Positions 1-5,964 of a DNA stretch of 6,979 nt are shown piece after piece. Under the pieces are notes generated by a model. The model saw nothing but the letters and a program-made list of their open reading frames with translations, was not told where the DNA came from and did not search any database. The position numbers were made by a program, and so were the translations under genes. This DNA comes from Planctomycetaceae bacterium (GTDB lineage: Bacteria > Planctomycetota > Planctomycetia > Pirellulales > JAEUIK01). The DNA lies in NCBI GenBank assembly GCA_015493185.1, contig WGDQ01000008.1, forward strand, positions 1-6,979. Direction: 5' to 3'. The number at the start of each line of letters is the position of its first letter. Within the stretch, counting starts at the first letter, position 1.

Positions 1-1320
1 GGTGCGCCGATGGCCGCGCAACTCGGCTTCGTCGTGCAAGCCGCCCAAACTCATGCGTTCGAAGTGGCGTCCCAGGGCCCGCGCAATCGACTTGCCCAGC
101 GATGTTTTGCCCACACCCGGCGGACCCACGAAGCAAAGAATGGGTGCCTTGGCCTCGGGGTTCAGCTTCAGCACGGCCAGATGCTCGATGATGCGGTCTT
201 TCACTTCTTCCAGGTCGTAGTGATCTTCGTCGAGAATCGCGCGCGCGTGCTCCAAGTCGAGATTGTCCTCCGTGGTCTTGTTCCAAGGAAGCTCGATGAT
301 CAGCTCGACGTAGGTGCGCGTCAGTTGATAATCGGGGGCAGCGGGCGGCAAGCGTTCCAAACGGTTCAATTCCCGCTCGGCTTCGCGGCGCACCTCGTCG
401 GGCAGTTCGACCTCGTCCAGCCGCTTGCGTAGTTCGTTGATCTCGGCCTTCTCGGGGCTTTCCTCGCCCAGTTCTTCTTGAATGGCCTTGAGCTGCCGAC
501 GGAGCAGATACTCGCGCTGCTCCTTGCTCATCTCGGTTTGCGTTTGCTTGGCAATCTCATGGCGCAGCTCGAGCACCTGCACCTCATGATTGAGGTAGTC
601 GTGCATCAGCCGCATGGCCTCTTTGCGCGTTTTGGCCTCGAGCAGCGTTTGCCCCTTCTCCACATCGAGGCTGAGCATCGAGGCCAGCAGATACACCTGA
701 TCGAGCGGCTCGGTAACTTGCGTGAAAATATGCTCGATGCCCACTTGAGCCTGCGGCTGCACAAGCGATTGAATTCTGGCCGCCAACTCCAGCACCGAAC
801 GGTGCAACGCCTCGAACTCGGTACCGCCGTCGTCGGGCTGCTCGAGCATCTCGATTTCGGCCTCGAGATAATCGTCGCGCGGTCCGCAGCGGACGATGCG
901 CGCCCGTTGCGTGCCCTGCACAATGATTTGCACGCTGTCGTCGGCGCGGTCCAGCTTTTTGATCACCGCCACCGTGCCCACGGTGTAAAGATCGTCGCAA
1001 CCGGGCTGCTCAACTCCGGGGTCTTTCTGGGCGACGATCAGCAGCGTTTTGTCTTCGCTGGCCACGGCCGCTTCCAGCGCCGCCAGCGAAGCGGGCCGCC
1101 CGACCGTAAGCGGCATGACCAGATGCGGATACAGCAGCGAGTTTTTCAGTGGCAACACGGGCAAGTGAAGCGGCCCGGACGCTTGCCCATCGGTTGGCTT
1201 CTGCTCGGTTGCCTGGTCGGCCTCGGTTGCCGGTTCGGGCCGTTCGGCGGCGGCTTCGGGCGAAGGGGCCGCCTGCGAGTGTTCGTCGCGGGTCGTTTGG
1301 TCCGTTTTCTCAGAGCTCAT
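1..1320 (-). CDS. lon: ATP-dependent protease Lon (3' part missing at window edge)
   Basis: Lon is a cytoplasmic AAA+ serine protease that unfolds and degrades damaged and regulatory proteins. The visible 440 residues begin with an acidic, Ala/Pro/Glu-rich tail (about 1-49). The LonN substrate-binding domain follows, starting at LHLPVLPLKNSLLYPH (51-66). Next is the helical segment REYLLRRQLKAIQEELGE (269-286), a family hallmark. The AAA+ domain then shows DHYDLEEVKDRIIEHLAV (366-383), Walker A GPPGVGKT (399-406) and the segment ending RGHRRT (435-440) at the window edge. Walker B, sensor and Ser-Lys protease residues lie outside. Walker A sits about 43 residues later than in E. coli Lon, matching the N-terminal tail. 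The ATG overlaps the hsp20 stop as ATGA and is preceded by AGGAGG at 7-nt spacing, so the start is well supported and co-translation with hsp20 is likely. Identity is essentially certain. Confidence 0.97.
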   Translation of the reverse strand, partial: MSSEKTDQTTRDEHSQAAPSPEAAAERPEPATEADQATEQKPTDGQASGPLHLPVLPLKNSLLYPHLVMPLTVGRPASLAALEAAVASEDKTLLIVAQKDPGVEQPGCDDLYTVGTVAVIKKLDRADDSVQIIVQGTQRARIVRCGPRDDYLEAEIEMLEQPDDGGTEFEALHRSVLELAARIQSLVQPQAQVGIEHIFTQVTEPLDQVYLLASMLSLDVEKGQTLLEAKTRKEAMRLMHDYLNHEVQVLELRHEIAKQTQTEMSKEQREYLLRRQLKAIQEELGEESPEKAEINELRKRLDEVELPDEVRREAERELNRLERLPPAAPDYQLTRTYVELIIELPWNKTTEDNLDLEHARAILDEDHYDLEEVKDRIIEHLAVLKLNPEAKAPILCFVGPPGVGKTSLGKSIARALGRHFERMSLGGLHDEAELRGHRRT

Positions 1321-1688
1321 CGCCCCTCCTCCTCGGCAGAGACCCGAATCAATAGCATTCCATCTCGGTACTCGGTCTCGAAACGGGCATGTTCCGTCTC
1401 GAAGGGCAACTCGATGCTGCGATGGAAACGGTTGTAAGAGATTTCCATCGAATAGCACGATTGGCTTTCGGCAATCGCCCAGTCGTGCCGCGTGCCGCTC
1501 ACGCTCAACACACGACCACGCAGCGAGAGCTGTATTTCTTCCGGGCGAACGCCGGCCAGTTCGAATTTGACGAGCCAGCCGTTTCGCAACCGATAAATAT
1601 CGACCGACGGTTGCCAGCCCGACTGCTGATAAACGTCGGTGGCGGGCAACGAAACGGCATGCATCCAACGGATAAGCTGCTTGGCCAT
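1317..1688 (-). CDS. Hsp20/alpha-crystallin family small heat shock protein
   Basis: Small heat shock proteins are ATP-independent holdases that bind unfolding proteins in the cytoplasm and pass them to refolding or degrading machines. This 123-residue protein is mostly alpha-crystallin domain (about 27-116): strands around PSVDIYRLRNGWLVKFELAG (28-47), VRPEEIQLSLRGRVLSVSG (47-65), the core RFHRSIELP (87-95), and FETEYRDGMLLIRV (103-116), where DGMLLIRV corresponds to the family's G-x-L motif. The C-terminal tail is only about seven residues (SAEEEGR) and lacks the usual I-x-I anchor, so oligomer assembly may differ. The start ATG has no obvious Shine-Dalgarno sequence. The TGA stop overlaps the lon ATG by four bases, placing both in one transcript. 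No CIRCE, ROSE or fourU element was recognised upstream. The family call is firm; the exact role is inferred. Confidence 0.92.
   Translation of the reverse strand: MAKQLIRWMHAVSLPATDVYQQSGWQPSVDIYRLRNGWLVKFELAGVRPEEIQLSLRGRVLSVSGTRHDWAIAESQSCYSMEISYNRFHRSIELPFETEHARFETEYRDGMLLIRVSAEEEGR
1328..1333 (-). promoter_or_regulatory. Ribosome binding site of lon inside hsp20
   Basis: On the minus strand AGGAGG lies 7 nt before the lon ATG, inside a GAGGAGGAGG run that also encodes the Glu-Glu-Glu-Gly end of Hsp20. A strong site inside the upstream gene, next to the ATGA overlap, fixes the lon start and suggests that lon is translated by reinitiation or coupling but can also recruit ribosomes itself. 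Confidence 0.8.
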
Positions 1689-1762
1689 ATTGTGCTACCA
1701 ATGCCGCTTCGGGCGTATCGTCGTGCTGGAACGAATGGGCCGCAGCGCCGCGGTGCGCAACC

Positions 1763-1779
1763 ACGGCGTCGGGCGCCGT
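1763..1779. repeat. Short hairpin in the putative hsp20 leader
   Basis: ACGGCG-TCGGG-CGCCGT is a perfect 6-bp stem with a 5-nt loop, about 75 bases upstream of the hsp20 start. There is no T-run, so it is not an evident terminator. It could be part of leader folding, but in GC-rich DNA such a stem can arise by chance. Confidence 0.3.
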
Positions 1780-2012
1780 CAACCGTTCGGCCCGTTCGAC
1801 TCCACCGGACAACTTCTCCCCCAGCGCACGAGGGCCCTTTCCCCCACCGCGTGCCGCCAACACGCTTGCCAGCCGATTACGCCGGACTTCGATTCTTGCC
1901 ACAACACCGCTGCAACAAGCGTGCCATGCTACACGGCTGGCAGTGCTCTTTCGGCTCACGCACGGCGTGGGTGGGCCAAACGCCACGACCGTCGTGCCGC
2001 CGGAGCAATCTT

Positions 2013-2180
2013 AGAAGGTGTCTTTCAACATCCAATTCCGGCTTCGATCGTGAGCGAGCCGACCGGCTCGTCGCCGGTCTACATCGACCAGCCCAAGCAG
2101 GACTCGCCTGCTTCGCCCTCCTTGATATGAATCGCCTACTCACAATCTCGGACCTGGAAGCGATTTTGAAGGCACCTTCT
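2013..2180 (+). mobile_element. MITE-like repeat element, copy 1
   Basis: A 168-bp non-coding element. The left end reads AGAAGGTGTCTTTCAA and the right end, on the opposite strand, reads AGAAGGTGCCTTCAAAA, giving imperfect terminal inverted repeats of about 16 bp. If the repeat is taken to begin at GAAGGTG, both sides are flanked by TTA, a possible 3-bp target duplication. Inside are two perfect small stems: CGAGCC-GACC-GGCTCG (about 2055-2070) and AGCAGG-ACTCG-CCTGCT (about 2096-2112). A second copy, inverted and about 84-85% identical by eye outside the ends, lies at 3763-3929. Size, terminal repeats, absence of a transposase and intergenic position fit a MITE. A conserved structured RNA or regulatory repeat is the alternative. 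Confidence 0.65.
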
Positions 2181-2231
2181 TACGGCCTCTCGGGCAGCCC
2201 TGCCGCGCGCTCCGGACGGAAGGGGGCACTC

Positions 2232-2261
2232 ATTGTAACGCTCGACAATCGACGCTGACAA
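2232..2261 (-). promoter_or_regulatory. Candidate sigma-70 promoter with overlapping dyad
   Basis: Read on the minus strand: TTGTCA (5/6 match to the -35 consensus), an 18-bp spacer, then TACAAT (5/6 match to -10). A perfect dyad ATTGT-N8-ACAAT (2232-2249) overlaps the -10, as an operator would. Transcription would run toward hsp20-lon with a leader of roughly 535 bases that includes the MITE-like element. It is not a recognisable heat-shock promoter or CIRCE. No transcript evidence is available, so this remains a candidate. Confidence 0.38.
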
Positions 2262-2338
2262 CGCCGTGCTTTCCGCGGCCCGTCGCAGCATTGCAACGCG
2301 GTGTGCGCCGTCGCGAGCCAAAACGATGCCGCACCGGG

Positions 2339-3628
2339 TCATTCCGCGTATCCGAGAACTGCCGGACGCTGCAAGATCGAGTGCAGCTCTGTTTCAACAC
2401 GCTCGTACGAAAAGAACCGCCGCCCCACTTCGTAGTTGTGCTCTACCATTTCCTGCCGGTACTTTTCGTCGTGCAAAACCCGTCGCACTTCCTCCACCAC
2501 CTCGTTGGACAAAAACCCGTCCATCGCAATGGCCCGCACGCCACACGGTTCGATGTCGGTGCGGTAGATGGCATAGCGATTGCAAAACACCGGTTTCTTG
2601 AAATACATGGCTTCGAGAAACGCGTTGCCGAATCCCTCGTAGGTCGACGGATAGGTGACCAGATCGGCATGCGGGTAAACGTCCCAGATCGTATACCGCT
2701 TCTTGCCGTCGGGCGCCGTTCCCCGCTCGGCCCCCACCCATTGCTGGGCCATGATGATCTCGACGCCCAACATCTCGGCGTAGTCCATGATCCGCTGCGC
2801 GTAGCCCTCGCCTTCGTCGTCTGAGCTGTGCGTGATTACCAGCTTGGCCCGCGGATCGTTAAGCCGCCGAACCAGCTCGATGCTGTGCTCGATGCCCTTG
2901 CGCTGCACAACCCGGGTGGGCTGTAAAATGAGCAGGTCGTGGTCCGAGATGCCAATGGTTTGACGAAAATCGCGAGCGTAGTCGTCCGGCGGATCGGGCG
3001 GATGGGCGAAGTCCATCACGTTGGGAATCACCCAATACGGCAAGCCCGTGCGCCGGCTGAACTCGGCACCGGCCAACGAATTGATTACCACGGCCTGAAT
3101 TTCGGCCAGGCGTGGCGGAAACGCCTGACGGATGTAGTCGCGCACGCCGTTCACCAGAAATCGCTCCCGCTCCCACACAAAGTCGTGGTGGTGAGCAATG
3201 GTGCGCAAGCCTGTTTCCAGAATCAGCTCCACCAGCGCGCCGCCCAGCGGAATGTTCATCGGTATCGTCAGGCAGTTTTGCGCGATCAGCAGGTCGATCT
3301 TCAAATGCACCAGCCCCTCGTACAGTTGGTCTTTCAATTCGCGGAGCAACTCACGGATGCGTTGGCTCGTGGCTCGCGTGCGATGCGGTTGGCCGAAACA
3401 CTCGCGCTGCAACTCCTCGATTTCCGGGTGCCGAAAGTCGGCCTTTTCGATCAACCAGCTTTTCTCGGCAGGGCGATCGAGCCGACCCGCCATGTAATAA
3501 CAGTCGTAGCCCATCCGCTCGAGAATCGTCGACCACTTCGAAATCTCGAGGCTCACGCCATCGGTTCCGGAAATGCGCGTCGAAATGAAGCCGATCCGCC
3601 TGATCGAGCTAGGCGTAGGTACGGTCAT
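2339..3628 (-). CDS. GT-B fold glycosyltransferase, GT4-type
   Basis: The 429-residue protein would move a sugar from a nucleotide-sugar donor to an unidentified acceptor. It is probably cytoplasmic, with no signal peptide or membrane segment visible. The N-terminal acceptor half has RRIGFISTRISGTDGVSLE (10-28), with the family's early glycine-rich loop, and AHHHDFVWERERF (145-157). The C-terminal donor half has LQPTRVVQRKGIEHSIELV (235-253), containing the expected R...KG donor-phosphate contacts, and DVYPHADLVTYPSTYEGFGN (316-335), with the EX7E motif intact at E331 and E339. Length is usual for GT4. The ATG has no Shine-Dalgarno site but overlaps by ATGA the stop of a possible 23-codon ORF, and no nearby in-frame alternative start was found. 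The gene stands alone between two inverted repeat elements. The acceptor is unknown; a solute such as a glycosylglycerate is one guess, surface polysaccharide another. Confidence 0.93.
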   Translation of the reverse strand: MTVPTPSSIRRIGFISTRISGTDGVSLEISKWSTILERMGYDCYYMAGRLDRPAEKSWLIEKADFRHPEIEELQRECFGQPHRTRATSQRIRELLRELKDQLYEGLVHLKIDLLIAQNCLTIPMNIPLGGALVELILETGLRTIAHHHDFVWERERFLVNGVRDYIRQAFPPRLAEIQAVVINSLAGAEFSRRTGLPYWVIPNVMDFAHPPDPPDDYARDFRQTIGISDHDLLILQPTRVVQRKGIEHSIELVRRLNDPRAKLVITHSSDDEGEGYAQRIMDYAEMLGVEIIMAQQWVGAERGTAPDGKKRYTIWDVYPHADLVTYPSTYEGFGNAFLEAMYFKKPVFCNRYAIYRTDIEPCGVRAIAMDGFLSNEVVEEVRRVLHDEKYRQEMVEHNYEVGRRFFSYERVETELHSILQRPAVLGYAE

Positions 3629-3696
3629 GGGTGTGCCAATCGTTCGGGAAAAAGAGAATTGAGAGAATCCTGTTCTTTGGCCTCTTGGGCGGCCAT
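3625..3696 (-). CDS. Possible 23-aa leader ORF coupled to the glycosyltransferase
   Basis: A short frame starting ATG GCC GCC CAA and reading MAAQEAKEQDSLNSLFPERL then AHP ends with TGA overlapping the glycosyltransferase ATG by four bases (ATGA). The glycosyltransferase lacks its own Shine-Dalgarno site, so coupling from this frame would explain its translation. The same frame stays open upstream through the repeat element to about 4005, giving a 126-codon reading frame whose upper part is element sequence. The peptide is hydrophilic and matches nothing I recognise, and its own ribosome site is weak. An ATGA overlap can be chance. Confidence 0.3.
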   Translation of the reverse strand: MAAQEAKEQDSLNSLFPERLAHP

Positions 3697-3762
3697 TGCC
3701 GCGTCTGCTCCATCGCCGCAGCGCCGGGCGCGTCGTCTTCGCTTGTCGCCTTTTCCTTCGTT

Positions 3763-3929
3763 AGAAGGTGTCTTCGAAATCGCTTCCAGGACCAAAGTTG
3801 TGAGCAGGCGGTTCATATCAAGGAAGGCGAAGCAGGCGAATCCGCTCTGGATTGGTCGATGCGGACCGACGACCAGACGCTCGGCTCGCTCGCGATCGAA
3901 GCCGGAATTGGGTTTTGAAAACACCTTCG
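3763..3929 (-). mobile_element. MITE-like repeat element, copy 2 (inverted)
   Basis: A 167-bp element, the reverse complement of copy 1. Aligned over about 149 internal bases I count about 23 mismatches, roughly 84-85% identity, with a single-base length difference near one end. Its ends, both read inward, are AGAAGGTGTCTTCGAAAT and CGAAGGTGTTTTCAAAA, so the terminal repeats persist. The flanks (TTA on the left, GTC on the right) do not form a clear target duplication. The same end of each copy (the CACCTTCT end) faces the glycosyltransferase gene. Substitutions show only a slight excess at third positions in the one open frame, which argues against a conserved peptide. Confidence 0.65.
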
Positions 3930-4107
3930 TCAGGGCGGTTGGCAGCGCGGTGGCGAGGCAAGCCGTTGCGCAAACTGCCACACGTTGATGGGCGGTGGCT
4001 TGCACCCAATCTGACGATCCACCACGCGAGGCTCAATGATAAAAAGTTTTCGCCCAAGGCCAGAGTTGTGTGCTGCTCCGCGTCGCATGAATCGAATGCT
4101 TGGCGGC

Positions 4108-4128
4108 TTGCATCTTTGCATCTTTGCC
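4108..4128. repeat. 8-bp tandem repeat TTGCATCT
   Basis: TTGCATCT occurs twice back to back, followed by a partial third copy (TTGCC). It lies upstream of a promoter-like sequence. Function unknown; possibly replication slippage. Confidence 0.4.
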
Positions 4129-4145
4129 GGGCCAGTTCACTTGGA

Positions 4146-4175
4146 TTAGCACAGATGGCGTTTACTTGGCATAAT
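4146..4175 (+). promoter_or_regulatory. Candidate extended -10 promoter for the DUF6263-like gene
   Basis: TTAGCA (4/6 match to -35), an 18-bp spacer ending in TGG, then CATAAT (5/6 match to -10), so the -10 carries the extended TGn motif. It would give a leader of about 450 bases before the ATG at 4630. An AT-richer stretch follows at about 4180-4220. Weak statistical support on its own. Confidence 0.28.
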
Positions 4176-4393
4176 GTGGCGTGTTTTTGTGTTGTTTTCC
4201 AAGTTATTCGGTTTTTCTCCGTCCCGGTCGCTCAGCACCGTCCCCGATTCAAGGTCGAGGCCCTATTTCGCGGCGGGGCATGCCTCGGATGCACCGGCGC
4301 TTGGGAGAAGCCGACGTTGTGAGCGGTGGTGTCGTATTTCACCGGAACCCAACCTTTCTGGAAGTTCGCACCAAAAAAAGACGGGGCGTCGAC

Positions 4394-4415
4394 ACTCGTT
4401 GGCAACTCGTTGGCG
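4394..4415. repeat. 11-bp tandem repeat ACTCGTTGGCR
   Basis: ACTCGTTGGCA is followed directly by ACTCGTTGGCG (10 of 11 bases equal). The 11-bp spacing is close to one helical turn, as in tandem binding sites, but slippage is an equally good explanation. Confidence 0.35.
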
Positions 4416-4423
4416 CGGTTCCG

Positions 4424-4440
4424 ACGGCGTGCGACGCCGT
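4424..4440. repeat. Hairpin ACGGCGT-GCG-ACGCCGT
   Basis: A perfect 7-bp stem with a 3-nt loop in the putative leader of the DUF6263-like gene. A run of seven or eight T begins about 30 bases later, too far for a standard rho-independent terminator. Confidence 0.35.
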
Positions 4441-4629
4441 GCTGCTGGATCTTGGTTTCGAGTCGGGAGTTTTTTTCATTCTTTCAGGTGTACACCGTGT
4501 CGGGGCCGATTCCTTCCGCAACGGCTTTCCGGCGCTGACCCATGCTGCTCGGCACGTGCCGGGTTTCTTCTCTCGGGGGGTGAACGGTCACTCCCTCATC
4601 CCACATGCAAAAAAAGGATGGTATGTGCC

Positions 4630-5592
4630 ATGAAAATGCTACTGGCTCGCACCCGGCCCCTGTTCGGCAGCTCCGTCGCCCCGGCGGTGTGGCTTGCTCT
4701 GGCGATTGTCGTTTGTCTGACTCCGCAGGCAACGGCCCAAACGACATTGCGCTGGAAGTTCACACCTGACGAAAAACTCCACTATGAAATGAAACAGCAA
4801 ACCAGTTCGCGAATGGAAATCGAAGGCCGGGCCACCGGAACCGACATGACGCAGATCATCGATTCGATCTGGCACGTCCGTTCGGTCAACGACGACGGCT
4901 CGGCTCAAGTCGAGCAAACGATCAGCCGCATTCGCATGAATGTCGCCTCGATCGAGGGGCTGAAAATCGCTTTCGACTCCGCTGCCGATGCCGATGAACA
5001 AGACGCCCGCGCCAGCATGTTGGCCAGCATGATGAAGCCGCTCGTCGGGTCGGTATTTCAGTTCCGCATTGATCCCTCGGGAAAAATTCACGACGTCGTA
5101 TTGCCCGAGGGCCTGGCCGAAAAGCTGCAATCGGGCCCGCTCGGCTCGGCCATGGGCGGCCAGTTCTCGGAAGAGGGGCTCAAGCAAATGACCCGTGAGG
5201 CAACGCTCGTGCTGCCCACCGCACCGCTCGATCGCGATGAAACGTGGAGCCAGCAGAAGGATCTTTCGGGACTGAAGCTCGACGTAACGTACACCTATCT
5301 CGGCGAGCAGGAATACAACAAACGGCGGCTGCACAAAATCGGCGTCGAGGCCGAAATGGAATTCTCCGACCCGCCTTCGTCGCAGGCAGAGATCGACATT
5401 GCGGAACAATCGTCGAAAGGCACCTGTTGGTTCGATGCCCAACGCGGGCGGCTCGTCGAGTCGTCGATGGACCAGACGTTCGAACTCGATATCACGGTGG
5501 GCGATAAAGGGTTCAGCCAGACGGTGAATCAGAAGATTCTCAACCGCCTTCTGCCCAACGATGATGAGCACGCCAGCGACGACGAATCGTGA
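4630..5592 (+). CDS. Secreted DUF6263-like protein of unknown function
   Basis: A 320-residue exported protein. Residues 1-37 form a signal peptide: basic start (MKMLLARTRP), hydrophobic core PAVWLALAIVVCL (18-30) and probable cleavage near QATAQ-TT (33-39). The mature part begins TLRWKFTPDEKLHYEMKQQT (39-58) and includes DGSAQVEQTISRIRMNV (89-105), FRIDPSGKIHDVVLPEGL (145-162), FSEEGLKQMTREATLVLP (179-196) and GTCWFDAQRGRLVESSMDQT (264-283). This order fits my recollection of DUF6263 proteins common in planctomycetes: beta-rich, with the W-K-F and GRLVES segments. Catalytic residues are not evident. ATG 4630 is chosen over ATG 4618 because AAGGA (4614-4618) is correctly placed only for the former, although 11 nt is somewhat long. 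No partner gene is adjacent; the efflux adaptor begins about 370 bases downstream. Location is periplasmic or extracellular; the role is unknown. Confidence 0.88.
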   Translation: MKMLLARTRPLFGSSVAPAVWLALAIVVCLTPQATAQTTLRWKFTPDEKLHYEMKQQTSSRMEIEGRATGTDMTQIIDSIWHVRSVNDDGSAQVEQTISRIRMNVASIEGLKIAFDSAADADEQDARASMLASMMKPLVGSVFQFRIDPSGKIHDVVLPEGLAEKLQSGPLGSAMGGQFSEEGLKQMTREATLVLPTAPLDRDETWSQQKDLSGLKLDVTYTYLGEQEYNKRRLHKIGVEAEMEFSDPPSSQAEIDIAEQSSKGTCWFDAQRGRLVESSMDQTFELDITVGDKGFSQTVNQKILNRLLPNDDEHASDDES

Positions 5593-5599
5593 CATCATC

Positions 5600-5611
5600 G
5601 TGCGATCGCAC
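5600..5611. repeat. 12-bp palindrome GTGCGATCGCAC
   Basis: Perfect palindrome just downstream of the DUF6263-like stop, with a GCGATCGC core. It may mark a transcript end or a protein site, or be chance in GC-rich DNA. No T-run follows. Confidence 0.3.
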
Positions 5612-5950
5612 CGCGTCGCTTCGCGCAACAACGCGGTGGCGGGGCAACGCAGCGACATGATATCGACATCGCAGCGATACCGTAGCGAGCTCGTCGCAAC
5701 ATCGTGCCGGGCAGTTTGCTCGTGGCGACAAGACGTGGGCCATTTGCCGCGACACGTGCGCGAACTGCTGCCGTCTTTGGTGCGGCGGCACGCGTCGATC
5801 GCCGTCTTGGCCGATGGCAGCAGCGGGCGGCCAGCGCCCTCGCCACGCAGTGCGTCGCCCGATGTGGAAAAGCTGAAGACGACGCGGAAGTCCCGTAGGA
5901 CAACAACAATAAGACAAAGCGCGACGCGGGCATGGACATCGAAAGAAACG

Positions 5951-5956
5951 AGGAGG
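5951..5956 (+). promoter_or_regulatory. Shine-Dalgarno site deciding a TTG start
   Basis: A perfect AGGAGG lies 8 nt before TTG 5965, the best ribosome site for the adaptor frame. The alternative ATG at 6019 has only a GGGG run four bases upstream, inside a palindrome, and ATG 5932 has no site. This favours the TTG start. Confidence 0.55.
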
Positions 5957-5964
5957 GCGATCGG

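Larger units (their letters stand above)
1689..2338. other. Intergenic region between glycosyltransferase and hsp20
   Basis: About 650 bases without a convincing gene. Open frames here are composition artefacts: none shows a conserved domain, and they run through the repeat element. From right to left along the direction of hsp20 transcription it holds a promoter-like sequence (2232-2261), a MITE-like element (2013-2180), about 320 bases of GC-rich sequence, and a short hairpin (1763-1779, ACGGCG stem with a TCGGG loop). No clear rho-independent terminator follows the glycosyltransferase stop, so read-through into hsp20-lon cannot be excluded. Confidence 0.6.
3629..4629. other. Long intergenic region with repeat element and leader features
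   Basis: About 1 kb between the divergent glycosyltransferase and DUF6263-like genes. It holds the small ORF candidate (3625-3696), the second MITE-like element (3763-3929), an imperfect 8-bp tandem repeat (4108-4128), a candidate extended -10 promoter (4146-4175), an 11-bp tandem repeat (4394-4415), a 7-bp-stem hairpin (4424-4440) and a 10-bp palindrome GGTGTACACC (4487-4496). The frame of the downstream gene stays open back to an ATG at 4174, but the extra 152 codons read as Arg/Ser/Cys-rich sequence unlike a protein and would bury the signal peptide, so they are treated as untranslated. I see no RNA gene. Confidence 0.55.
5593..5964. other. Intergenic region before the efflux adaptor
   Basis: About 370 GC-rich bases without a supported gene. 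Frames on both strands are open but Arg/Ser/Ala-rich with no recognisable domain. The only distinct element is a perfect 12-bp palindrome GTGCGATCGCAC (5600-5611), 7 bases after the preceding stop codon, without a T-run. No clear promoter was found for the adaptor. Confidence 0.5.

Noticed and set aside
478..1437. 319-codon plus-strand open frame
   Set aside because: Antisense to lon and hsp20, both unmistakable on the minus strand; the translation has no recognisable domain.
1689..1760. CIRCE or ROSE-type heat-shock control next to hsp20
   Set aside because: No TTAGCACTC-N9-GAGTGCTAA dyad and no ROSE-like or fourU pairing with a Shine-Dalgarno site could be found.
1639..2258. Plus-strand frames through the hsp20 upstream region
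   Set aside because: They traverse hsp20 antisense and the repeat element; no domain and no ribosome site.
2013..3929. CRISPR array or composite IS with a transposase
   Set aside because: Only two inverted copies with a glycosyltransferase gene between them; no spaced direct repeats and no transposase or cas gene.
4424..4480. Rho-independent terminator from the 7-bp-stem hairpin and the T-run
   Set aside because: About 30 bases separate the stem from the T-run, too far for the usual mechanism.
4174..4629. N-terminal extension of the DUF6263-like protein from ATG 4174
   Set aside because: The 152 extra residues are Arg/Ser/Cys-rich and would place a clear signal peptide inside the protein.
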